Assembly: GCF_949628265.1 (NCBI RefSeq)
Contig: NC_088789.1
Location: 30,745,883 to 30,809,882 of the forward strand
DNA: 64,000 nt
DNA from: Cloeon dipterum
Lineage: Eukaryota > Arthropoda > Insecta > Ephemeroptera > Baetidae
Direction: 5' to 3'
Shown here: positions 21,944 through 33,038 of the stretch, piece after piece
How positions within the stretch are numbered: the stretch's first letter is position 1
How the letters are laid out: the number at the start of each line of letters is the position of its first letter
Made by a program: the position numbers and the translations under genes
The notes under the pieces: generated by a model
What the model saw: only the letters and a program-made list of their open reading frames with translations
Told to the model about the DNA's origin: nothing
Databases searched by the model: none

Positions 21944-24057
21944 TTTTTTTACACCGATGCATAAAAAACACGATTGCTGGCTGCGGCCAAGGGAAATTAA
22001 AAAAAGAAGAAAAAGTTCAGGGTACGAATTAAATTAAAGGGATGAATTTGATTCAAATTTGTTCCTCCAGTAGGATTCCATATCTTTTCCTCGGCCGCCG
22101 GCGCAGGCGCACTCCTTAAATCTTGTAAATTATTATTGCTTCCACGAGTTCAAATCTTTCGTGTCAAAATCCGACAGAAAAATAGTTAATTCACTATTTG
22201 TATGATATTAGATTGAAATAAAAAAATTAAATCAGATAGAAAATACAGTAGAATATTATTTTGAATTACTTTAGTGCGTGTATATATGTGTAGCGGTACA
22301 ACAGCGCGGTCCTGCATCAAAGGGTGTCCGATCGGATTCCAACTGTAGCCGCCATTGCAAGAACAAAATTCGTCAAATCTGAATTTATTTATCAATGGGT
22401 CTTCATCATTTCAAGCCTCTTCATACCCACACATATGTATTTTAAATCCAGCTGCAAACAAGGAACCGCAAAGAACATATCACAGGAGATAAGGCGAGCC
22501 GGAAGTTTTTTATCGCTTGCGACAAAAAGAGCTTTTTGATTTAACGCCATACTCTCAGAGTGAAATGGTCTGTGCAACCGGACGGGAGCTCTGGTAAGCC
22601 TCTAAAAATTAATTTGCTTTTACGCCTGATTTGCTGCAACTCACCAGTTGCATAAGCCCTAAGTGTTCGAAGGTGCCAACAGATGGCACCACCGTAGACT
22701 TTCGATTTTAAGGCACTTCCGCTGCGAATTCAGACTCAGTCTAGCTACTGTGCATTCTTCAATTAATTTGCTATTTTTTGACGTGCTGAAAACCAAAATC
22801 GGTTCAGCCAATCGCCGTAGAGTCGTGAAAAACTATTTTTTTGAAATAAAAAAATATTTTTCAACGTTTCTACGGCGAATGGCTGAACCGATTTTGGTTT
22901 TCAGCACGTAAAAAAAGCAAATTAATTAAAAAAAAGCAAAATAGCTAGATTGAGTCTGAAATCGCAGCGAAAATGCCTTAAAACTGCTTAAAACAAAATT
23001 TTTAAGAAAGTCTGTGGTTGCGCCATCTGTTGACGGCTTCAATAACTAAGGGTTTATGCAACTGGTCAATTGAAATTTTAATTCACAGCATTGATTTTTA
23101 TTTTTATTTGAATCAACACCGAGATTCACTCTGAACTCCCTATATATAATATTCTTTATATAAATTGTTAACAAGTGTGTCTTCTCTCATATTTGGTTTA
23201 TTTTTTTACGGTTTTTATCATTTCTGGGAATAGATTAAACGCTGATTAGCATTGAATTTTGCTAAGCTTATTGAGTACCAATCAAAAATATTATTTCAAT
23301 TTTAATTTTGGCTCCGCATAGGGGCAAAATAGCAGTCAGGCGCGTGCTGATTAAATTTAATCTACGTACTGATAAACGTGTCTGATTGTGAGTTTGAGCA
23401 GGGAAACAGCTAGCCGAGTTTAAGGAAGTCTGATATCAGATTTGATTACGTTGAGACTTTTAGAAGGAGTTTTAAATATTTTTAATCCCAGAGGAAACTT
23501 GCTAAAATTTTTATTATCGAAATAGTAGCAGAGTGTGGGGATGAAAGGGGATGTTGTTAAGCACCCTTAAACCCTTTAGCTGGTCAGGGAAGCTCAATAC
23601 GAGTTTAACAGTGGGTGTATTTTGCAATTCGTCCTGGTCGCGGTAAATTTGCGCATCATTCAACAATTACCCAATTTTTCATTGTCGAATGGATTGTTGC
23701 CCTTTTCTTGCAACAAAGAAATTCGCGTTTGGTTGTTGAAAGTTGCGCAATTTTGCCGCTACCAGGACGAATTCTAATGGTTAGAACCCGAGATTTGGAG
23801 TACCGAAAATGACTAACATTAAGTTATACGGGCTCGTTCTGCAAGAACCAGTTTTCCTTTCTTTTTATTTCTCCTAACCCTTTCAAGCGGCTCTAATTGT
23901 AAGTGTTCTGGTATTGCATTTTTATGTTCACCGTTAGCCTACTTCACATCATCAACTATATATTTTGAAACAAAAAATCTTTTCCAACATTTCTACGGCT
24001 AATGGCTGCACCGATTTTGGTTTTCAACACGTCTAAAGAAATAATATTAAGTGAAGA
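21944..24057. other. Region upstream of the caspase-NACHT gene
   Basis: No complete gene seen. It contains foldback A copy 1 (22643-23066) and an A fragment from 23960. Any additional 5' exons of the caspase-NACHT gene would lie here. A phrase ending in a good donor at about 22590 (gagctctg|gtaagc) has the wrong phase to join the first caspase exon. Confidence 0.4.
22643..23066. mobile_element. Foldback A, copy 1
   Basis: Hairpin-like non-autonomous element of about 425 bp. The left end is accagttgcataagcccta; the right end is its complement (tagggtttatgcaactggt). Arms of about 200 bp carry ccaacagatggc and aatcggttcagccaatcgcc with matching complements around a short A/T loop. Further full copies are at 35899, 37346 and 40834. 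Confidence 0.85.
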
Positions 24058-24160
24058 ATGCACAGTAGCTATAGATTTAATCTGAAATCCCAGGTAGAAA
24101 TGCCTTAAAACTAAATTTTTTAGAAAGTCTAAGAAAGTTGCGCCATCTGTTGGCGGCTTA
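23960..24160. mobile_element. Foldback A, right-half fragment
   Basis: Only the right arm is present: accgattttggttttcaaca, then gaagaatgcacagtagct, then gcgccatctgttggcggctt. The copy is diverged and ends 35 bp before the first confident caspase exon. It overlaps the candidate start exon at 24058-24093. Confidence 0.75.
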
Positions 24161-27100
24161 TAAAATATAGAATAAACAAGACATTAAATTTTCAGGATAA
24201 AAGTGATAAATGCGATGGGCTTAATTTAAAATTTAAATTTGATGAATATGGATTTGTCAGCCGAATCAACAAGACTTCCTATAAACATCAACAAAGTTGT
24301 TCAATCAGGTAAAAGATAATTTAAATTCTACCAAAAATAAGAGATAATAAAAACAAAACGTGAAAAAGGTCAAGCTCGAGGAAAATCTGATGATCCCGCA
24401 GTCCTTGGATATTTCGAATCAAATCTAAACGGAAAAATTGTTCGACAAAATGCAGACAAGTGACTATAAATATAGAAATCATCTTCAAACTTTTCATTTT
24501 TTCTTTTAATATAATAGCGTGTGCGTTCTTGTTGTGCACTACGACTTCGACAAAGTCGAAAGAGACAGAGCCGCGTGGTTCCGAGATGGAGACGTGGAAG
24601 ACGTGGAGAACCTGAGGAAGACATTTGAAAAAAACCGGAAGTGCAATTTCCGCAGTATTTTATCCCCAGAAAAAGAGCTGCTGCTCCAACTTCTTGCAGA
24701 TCAAGAACAGCTTTTGCGATTTTTCTGCTTGGAAGGTGGTAAAATTACATTATTTGTAATATTTTGTATTTATAATAAAATTAATTCACAGAGGTTCCTT
24801 CAGTTTTTCTCCTTTTTGTCCTTTCACACGGCAAAAGCGATGGGAGAATTTACACAGACCACTGGAACGAGGAATTAAATGATTTTATTCAGTTTTCCAC
24901 AGAGGAAATTTTCTGCTCCTTAAAAAAATTGGATCTATTCAACGACTGCCTTAAAATCACCGTTTTTGGAGTGAGATTGTTTAAATTTAAATTTAAATAA
25001 ATTAAATCCAAATTACAGCCATGTCGAGGGGAGTTGGACGATGTGATTTTCGACCCAAACCGGAAAATCACCAATTACGACAACCGGAATTCGTGCCGGA
25101 TTACTTTCTCTCCGGAAATGCACAACCTGGTCATTTTTTACTCAACAGTTGAGAGTAAATGCTAGATAATGTGAAATTTTTCTAAATAAATAGCGAAATT
25201 TTCCCACCTGCAGCGACCCTGGCGAAACGAAACGAGAAAGGAACCTGGATTGCATCCGCGACCTGCGATGTGCTTAACGAGATTGATAAGGATAAGCCAC
25301 TGCTAGTCGTTCTGTCATCGATACAATTCAGGCTGCACAACGTTTCAGGAGCAAACTACGACGCTGAAAAAAGCAGATCCGTCGGACAGACACCTGAAGT
25401 GAAAATTTTCTCTCAGGACAGAACCTTTTTCTTCCGCAAGTAAGCAAATCTGCGGTTAAAGACCATCTCTGACGAAGTTTCTGAGCTCACCAATCGATTC
25501 TTGAGGGTCGTATTAGGTAAAAAAGATATTTTTCCGATCAAAAAGTGCAGAACGTTTTTTCCCGCCAAAACTATATGAACGTATATACGAGAGCTGCGCA
25601 TGCGTGAGAGCTGGCTGGACGTGATAAATAAGAAGTCTTTCGTACAGGTGGTCTCTCTGCAAGTGCTCAAACCAGCTCTGACGCGTGCGCACTTCTCGCA
25701 TTTAACGTTCATATTGTTTTGGCGGGAAAAAAAGTTCGCAAGTCGCGCTGCACCTTTTTTGGTTGCAGAAATGATCCACTTTACGTAATTTGACCCTCAA
25801 GAATCAATTGGTGCGCCCAGAAACATCGTCAAGGACGTTCTTTAAAAGTAAATAAAAATTTCATCTATATATACTTTTTTAAAAGGAGTTTGGTTGCTGC
25901 GAAACCACCTCGCTCAACGTCTGACGCAAAGAAACAGAAAAAAGACACGGCGATCAAAATTGTGTCAGAGTTTTACCCTTGGAAGTCCGCTGCGGGACAA
26001 AACATCCGAGGGAGACGTGCGTTTTTCTTTTACGAGCAGTGGAACGAGGAAGTGGAAGAAATGTCCAGGGCGCTTTCTCAAAATCTGGACTTTGAAACCA
26101 ACACCAGAAAGCTGAGCTGGAAGTCTTTGATTTTGTACAAAAAGGAAGGTTAGGTTTATAAAACTGTAGTGTTTGTTAAAAAAATTTAATTTTGTATTAA
26201 ACAGTTTGCGACTTGGAAAATGATGTTGGTTGCAGTTTGTCCTGTTTCTTTGGTCAAGTGACCGAAGAAAAGGATACAAAGGAGGTTTGCGTTCTCGTAG
26301 ACAAGACAGAGGTTCCAATTACAGAGATATTGCACGGATGTGTCGGCCCGAATAACGAAAAATTGATCGGAAAGCCTAAAATCCTTATTCTCATCGATCA
26401 GAAGGCAACAATTCAACATGATAATGTAATTGTCATTATTAATTCCCTGAATTTCAATATTAAATAGATTTAAACGTTTTAAGGCACCTTCAAACTGCCA
26501 TGACTTCAGAATCTCAGCCACAAATCACAGCGGTTGGCTCATCCTCCATTTAAAAGACAAAGGTATAAATATCCACAGTTATTGCGCATAGAATTGAAAC
26601 AATTATTATTTATGTGTAGAGAAAGTGCATGAGCTGATTCAGATCTTGAAAAGCGATCAATTAAAAATTGGGAGAAGCTTGCAAGAGGTGCTAGCAAATC
26701 TCCTAATTTCTAAAGGAACAAGAAACAAGGAATTCCTGAATTCAACCCTGCAGTTTCTCCTCGACTTTCCGGACTGGCCGAGATTATTCGTCAGGCCGAA
26801 CTTTTCACTGATAAGGAATGAACAAGGTCCTGTAAATAACACGATCAATTTCACCGAGTTGTTTGAGAGGGCCAAAACACTGGCAAAGGAAAGTCAAGTT
26901 TGGCTTTTGAGTTCAATCGCAGGCACGGGAAAAACGACCGTGCTCAGGGAAATCGCGTTCCATTTAGGAAAATCTGACCCCAACGTGAAAATATTACGTG
27001 TGTTGCTGTCGAAAAACTCGCTTTATTTCGCCAAGAATAATATTGTGAACGAGATCAAATATCTCGCAGAGACAACTAAGAATTCGGCTGAAGAAATCAC

Positions 27101-30100
27101 CAATTGGATTGTACAGAAAAAGGTCGTCATTTTCCTCGACGGATTTGATGAAATCTGCCCTGTCCACCGAGATAAAGTTATGACTCTTGTAAAGGCTTTG
27201 AGGGAGAAGGATATTTCGCTTTGGATCGCAACGAGACCTCATGAGATGGCAACAATTCAAGAGGTCGAAGAAAATGTGGTTATGTTCCAAATAGAGCCTT
27301 TCGACGATGAAAAACAAACCGAACTGCTTACCTTAAGAACGGAGAAAAGTAAAGATGAATGCAACCGATTCTTGAGTGAGTTTCAGAACAAGGATATTCT
27401 GCAAAACCCTCTGCACCTTTCCCTGCTCGCTCAATGCAACGGTGAAGGGAATTTGTACCAAATTTACGACAGAGTCGTGAAGGAAAAGATTGATATGTGT
27501 CTCGTGCGGAAAGGGTACGACCAGAATAATCAAAATGCCTTTTTAGAGCAAAGGGAACTGACCCTGAACCTCCTCCGAATGATAGCATTCCGCTTAATAC
27601 TCGGAGTTGACCTGGTCGGCCCAGGAGAGACCACGGCAGAATTGGAAAGGTTGAATGATTTCGGCATTTCCAGCTTTGCGTTTGGCAGTGTCACGTTTAT
27701 TCACCAAACCTTTGCCGAATTTCTCACCTCTCAGCAATTTTTAAAGGATTTGGAAGACACCGGCACGTCAGTGCTGCCTTTGTTTCGTCAGGAGGGTCCT
27801 GAACAGTGCAGGATGTTCGTGGATTTGTTCTACGCCACCTTGACGGAAGAAGAAGACATAAAGTTACACACACAATATCTTTTGACTTTTGCAAGAGCAG
27901 AACTAGATTATTATTTCGACCCGATTTGCAATGAGCAACTGAGGAACGTTTTCAGCCTTTTGAAAGGCCACGTAACGTTTCAAGGAGGTCAAGGAAAGTC
28001 CATCGGTATGACGGACGGTCCAAAAATTGTAATGAAGGCGATAAAGTGCGACGAAATTGCGGCCGGATTGTTGGACATGTGTGCCATCAAGGACAGTCCC
28101 CAGCTGGTCCAGATGCTGCCTGAGCTTCTGGAGAAAATAGCCAAGCACAACGCGGTTGGTTTCCTGAAAAAGATCAAAGAGAAATTTCCCGACTTGCCAG
28201 AGCTAATTCGATCTAGAAGCTCGGACATCAACGCGGCATTTTACGCCATTGAAGAAGGACATGCCGAACTTCTCGATTCACTCCTGGAATGCGGCGTTGA
28301 CGTGAATTCTGTAAAGTACGCCGTCAACGCCCTGTACTTTGCGTGCATGAAGGGAGATGTCAAGTGCGTAGAGGTTCTGCTGAAACACGGAGCTAAAGAA
28401 GCAGTGTTTCGAGGACTAGAAGAAATTCAATACGGTTATTATAACATCAATTTGTACGAACTTCAAGGGTTCAATCCAACGGGAATCCACGACCCACTTA
28501 CTGTGGCTGCGTCATTCGGCAAGTTGGATGTCGTCGAGTACCTTTTGCAGGAGAAAATCAGCGGTTTTATCCGTGACAAGACTACATTTGAAATCGACCA
28601 GTTCAAACAAGAGTGGAATGCCTTCCAATACGCTGCGTACAAAGGAGAGGTTGACGTAGCCGAATGCTTGTTTGGCAAGAGTCCTGATTTGAGGGACAAG
28701 AAAACCAGGGACGGAAAAAGTCCGTTGCAGTTGGCTGCGGAAAATAAACAGTCGGAGATGTGTTGGTGGCTGGTCAAGGATGCAGGAGTTGACTGGAACT
28801 CTTTATTTCCGGACAGAGAGGAGCCAGATTGGACCGTCATTGATTTTACCTACTTAGATTATCTGATGATGCTCCAGGACGACGTCCATAAATCTGACGT
28901 GAGGGGCAAAACGAGTCTACACTGTGCTGCCGAATACGGGGACTTGAAATCGGTCCAAAAGTTAATTAATCTAGGCGCGAACATCGAAGCAACAGACAAG
29001 AAAGGGTGGAATGCTGTCCATTTCGCTTGCAGAAACCTTAAATCTAGCAATTACAAAGTTCTCAAATTTTTGCACAAGAAAAACAGTTTCCTCGCGAAGG
29101 AAAAAACGAAATGTGGAAAAACAGCGTTGCTGATTTTAATTGAGAGCAGCAATAAATATTCCGCAAATGTCCTTCTGATGACCATATTTCTGGTTGAAGA
29201 AGCTGGGGTTGACGTAACTGCCATGGACAGTAAAGGACAAACAGCCTCAAGTGTAGCCGCAAACAAAGAACTGAGATGCATCGATTATTTAGTCAAGACT
29301 GACCCATTGTTGGAAGATAGGAGGGGCAACAAAGGCATACATTTGGCTGCGGAGACTGGGAATTTGGACACCCTGCACGGCTGGATAAGGATGGGAGGAA
29401 CATTGAACGTGACTAATAGCGAGGGTTCAACGGCGCTGCACATAGCAGCCAGTTGTGGACATTTGCCATTTTTGGAGGAATTAGTCGAATCGGGCGTTGA
29501 CGTGGATGCCATCAACCTCAGGGGCGAAACCGCACTCCTACTCGCTTGCAGAAATGGAAGAGTTGACGTCATTGACTATCTCCTGTCCAAGAACGCGGAC
29601 GTCAATAAATACGACGAAAATGGCGACTTTCCTATGCGATCCGTGGTCAAAAGTGATCAAGTAGAATTGGTGCAAAAATTCATCGATCACGGCGCTAATT
29701 TGAATCTTAAGGACAGTCAAGGGAAAACCATTATGCACCACGCCATTCCTAGCCGCAAAATGGTTTCCTTCCTGCATACGAACGACAAAGAATTGGTGAA
29801 AGCCAAAACACTGGAACGCAACACAGTATTGCATCTAGCAATTATGCAATATCGTGAGGGAAAAAGCGAAGATTTGATTCGATGGCTCGTTGAGGAGTCT
29901 GAGGTCGACGTAAATGCCGTCAACGTTAACGGATTTACAGCGCTTCAACTTGCCTGCAGCGAGAAAAAATGGAATGCCGTCGAAATTCTCCTATTAGCAG
30001 AAGACCTTGATGCCAACATAAATCTCACACAACGAGAAGATCCCACTCTACACATCCTAGCGGAAACAAATCGAATTGATTTGGTGCAAAAGTTGATCAT

Positions 30101-32195
30101 CGACAGAGGCGCTGATTTGACAATTAAAAATGAGCAAGGAATGAATGTTATGTACCACGCTTTGAAAAATTTCGAAATGCTCAAGTTCCTGCATGAGAAA
30201 AACAATGAACTAGTACACGAACTGACCAATAACGGTGGCACAATCTTATTTTCCGCGATCTATGGGTACTCAAACATAGAGCAGGACATGACGGTGATTC
30301 GTTGGCTCGTAGAAGAAGCAAAAGTCGACTTGAACGTCACTGATAACGACGGCCAATTTGCACTAGAGTATGCTGCAGAACTGAGAAAGTTTAACCTTGT
30401 GGAATATTTCCTCACGAAGAACGTGGAGGTCAATAAACAGGATTCAGAAGGAAAAACTACCCTGCACCACGCGACGAGATTGGGAAGCACGGTTGTGGTG
30501 CAAATATTGCTCGACCACGGTGCCGATTTGACTATCAAGGACAAGGAAGGAAAAAACGTTCTGCACTGCGCCCTAGAAGAGATGGAAATGGTTCAGTTCC
30601 TGCATGAGAAAAATGAGGAACTGGTGCAGGAACGAGCCTTGGATGGAAGATCGTCTTTGCACCTCGCAATTGAAGAATATTTTCACTCTGACGATTTGAT
30701 TTGCTGGCTCGTGGAGGTTGCCACGATGGACCCAAACGCTACGACCGAAAATGGCGAAACGGCCCTTTTAATTGCCTGCCAGTTCAGCAAATGGGAGATT
30801 GTGGAATTTCTGCTTACCAAACACGCTGATCCAAACATTGCAGAAGATCTGAATGGAACTGTCCCTCTGCACCTTGTCGCCAAAGCTGGAAGGTTGGAAC
30901 TGGTAACAAAGCTGATAAAATGCGGTGCTGACTCGAATCTGAAAGACAACGAGGGAAAAAACTCGTTGCATCATGCGTTGCAATTCTTCGAAACTGTTTT
31001 ATTTCTTCACGATTCCAACAGTGATTTGGTAAGCGCGGTGACAAACGATGGGAAGACTTCTTTACACCTTGCGATTGAAATATACGAGTATTGTTTAGAG
31101 GGAATTCGTTGGCTCATAGACGAGGCCAAAATTGATTTAAACGCTAGGAGCGAAAATGGGGAAACAGCTCTATCGATTGCCTTCAAACTCGAGAAATGGG
31201 ACCTTATAGACTTCCTGTTGACAAAAAACGTTGATGCTAACATCCCCGATAGGAAAGGAACGGTACCCCTTCGTCTAGTTGCCGGAAGAGGAGATTTGGA
31301 ACTGGTAAAGAAGCTGATTGAATGCGGTGCCGATCCAGCTCAGAAAGACAACGAGGGAAAAAACGCATTGCATCATGCGTTGCAATTCCTAGAAGTGATT
31401 GAGTTTCTTCACGATTTCAATAGTGATTTGGTTAACGCCGTGACAAGCGACGGAAAGCCTATTTTGCACCTGGCGATGGAAAGATACGAGCATCATTTAA
31501 AGGCGATTCATTGGCTCGTAGAAGTGGTAAAGATCGATTTAAATGCTACAAACGAAAATGGGGAAACGGCTCTACTGATTGCCTTTCAGCTCGAGAAATG
31601 GGACCTTATAGATTTCCTTCTTACAAAAAGTGTCGATGCTAACATCCCAGATAGGAAAGGAACTGTGCCCCTTCACCTAGCTGCCGGAAAAGGGGATTTG
31701 GAACTGGTAACGAAGCTGATTGAATGCGGTGCTGATCCAGCTCGGAAAGACATTGAGGGAAAAAACTCATTACATCATGCGTTGCAATACTTTGAAATTG
31801 TATTGTACCTTCACGATATTGACAGTGATTTGGTGGGCGCAATGACCTTCTTTGGAAGCGCTTTACACCTGGCGATTGAAATCTTTGATTGTCCTGAAAA
31901 ATTGATCGGTTGGCTTGTGGAAGGAGACAAGATTGATCTGGACGCGTGCAATGCGTTCGACGAAACGGCGCTTTTGTATGCCTGTCAACTCCAGAAATGG
32001 GAGATTGTTGGTTTTCTGCTTACCAAAGAGATCAACCCAAACATTCCAGGCATGCAAGGAACTGTTCCCCTTCATCTTGCTGCCAGAGCAAGAAATTTGG
32101 AGATTTTTAAAAAGCTGATCGAATGCGGTGCCGACTTGACTCTGAAAGACTTCAGCGGTAAAAACGCTCTGCACCACGCTGCTGCAATTCTTTGA
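24058..32195 (+). CDS. Caspase / pseudo-caspase / NACHT / ankyrin fusion protein
   Basis: Ten-exon model: 24058-24093 (candidate start), 24196-24308, 24518-24735, 24792-24970, 25019-25154, 25214-25439, 25886-26148, 26205-26425, 26484-26562, 26620-32195. It is in phase throughout, about 2348 residues. Domains in order: (1) caspase domain, residues about 30-300: FRDGDVEDVENLRKTF, catalytic His in VLSHGKSDGRIY (about 135), Cys in FGPCRGELDD (about 184), and p10-like YSTVE, GTWIASATCDVLN and a final FFFRK. (2) a caspase-like region, about 303-490, with EVPITEI and LIGKPKILILI but FFG and DQKA where His and Cys should be. (3) NACHT, with Walker A AGTGKTT (Lys about 595), Walker B VVIFLDGFDE (about 664) and WIATRP. 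(4) linker, then about 35-40 ankyrin repeats from about 1030 to the end. By analogy with STAND receptors it is probably an intracellular ligand-sensing switch releasing a protease; substrates and ligands are unknown. One donor (24735 or 24738) is ambiguous. The last repeat is cut by a frameshift. Confidence 0.85.
25471..25830. mobile_element. Foldback F in a caspase-NACHT intron
   Basis: A 360 bp inverted repeat inside the intron between the two caspase-like regions. Left end: gacgaagtttctgagctcac, then caatcgattcttgagggtc. Right end: the complement (gaccctcaagaatcaattgg). Arms also share tatgaacgtatatacgagag/gcatttaacgttcatattg and cgcatgcg blocks. A half copy lies at about 8880-9070. It explains why this intron (446 bp) is much longer than its neighbours. 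Confidence 0.75.
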
Positions 32196-32326
32196 AATTG
32201 TTTTGTACCATTTGTTTTTGACATGAGCATTAAGGATAGTGAAGGAAATTCTGCTCTTCAATACGCGGTTGATCGTGAACTACCAGACTTGGAGCAAAAT
32301 ATGCGAAGTTTAATGAATAAGATTTA
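32196..32326 (+). pseudogene. Remnant of further ankyrin coding sequence
   Basis: Just before the stop at 32193, a one-base gain (cacgctgctgcaattc against catgcgttgcaattc in sister repeats) ends the frame. Beyond it the LQFFEIVLY motif continues in another frame. From about 32230 a third frame reads IKDSEGNSALQYAVDRE and stops at 32326 (tag). The array was evidently longer and has decayed. Poly(A)-type AATAAA signals follow at about 32391 and 32419. Confidence 0.6.
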
Positions 32327-32639
32327 GAAAGTGAGGTTTTTTGTTTTAATTCGTTATTGTTTAAAGATGTATGATCATTATTGTCATAAGAAATAAATCT
32401 GTTTAAAACAATATATGCAATAAAGGTAGGAATTCCTGTAGAAACATAGATAAATAAACAGCTAAAAAGAAGATTTTGATTTTTCATTTAAAATATTAAA
32501 CCTAATGCATTTTTCATTAATAATTCTCCAACGAAAATCAACTATATAAGAACGGTTGCTTCGCGCCAAAATTTAAAAATTAGCCTGACGTCGAGCCATC
32601 CCTCACTTTTTTCCTGAGAAGTGACGGAGCATCACCGTG

Positions 32640-32736
32640 TATAAAAGGGGATGAGCTATATAGTTAAACTTATTCCAAAGTTTGCCAAGCAGCAGGAAAA
32701 ACGGCACTCTCACATCCTCTTTGTAATTTCATCAGG
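32640..32736 (+). promoter_or_regulatory. TATA promoter and 5' UTR exon of the next ankyrin gene
   Basis: TATAAAAG at 32640-32647 is followed about 90 bp later by a strong donor (cagg|gtaaga, exon end 32736). A matching acceptor (ttttgtag) ends at 33024, 14 bp before the ATG of the ankyrin gene at 33039. The transcription start would be near 32670. Confidence 0.55.
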
Positions 32737-33038
32737 GTAAGAAATATTTTTCATAAAACTTAATCTCCAAAATATACGCTCTAGCAAACCTCAATTTGCT
32801 CCATAAAACAAATTCATTTTGATAAAATTTCGTGCACGAAATGTATAGGAAATAATAAGATAGACTTAACCTATAAGTTAAAAAATCAAACTCAATTTTT
32901 ATTCATGGTTTAAATTCCCGGGGCACTTTCAAATAATATTAGAAAAGGTTTTTGAAAAGAGTAATGTCCGTGAGCTGCAATTTTTGTTAAAAGTATAGGA
33001 ATCTTAGGAATTTTTCTTTTGTAGTAAAACGACCCAGC

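Noticed and set aside
24242..24308. ATG at 24242 as the start of the caspase gene
   Set aside because: That frame leaves one base at the donor, but the next exon needs two, so it cannot join. The correct frame through this exon has no ATG and begins at an acceptor.
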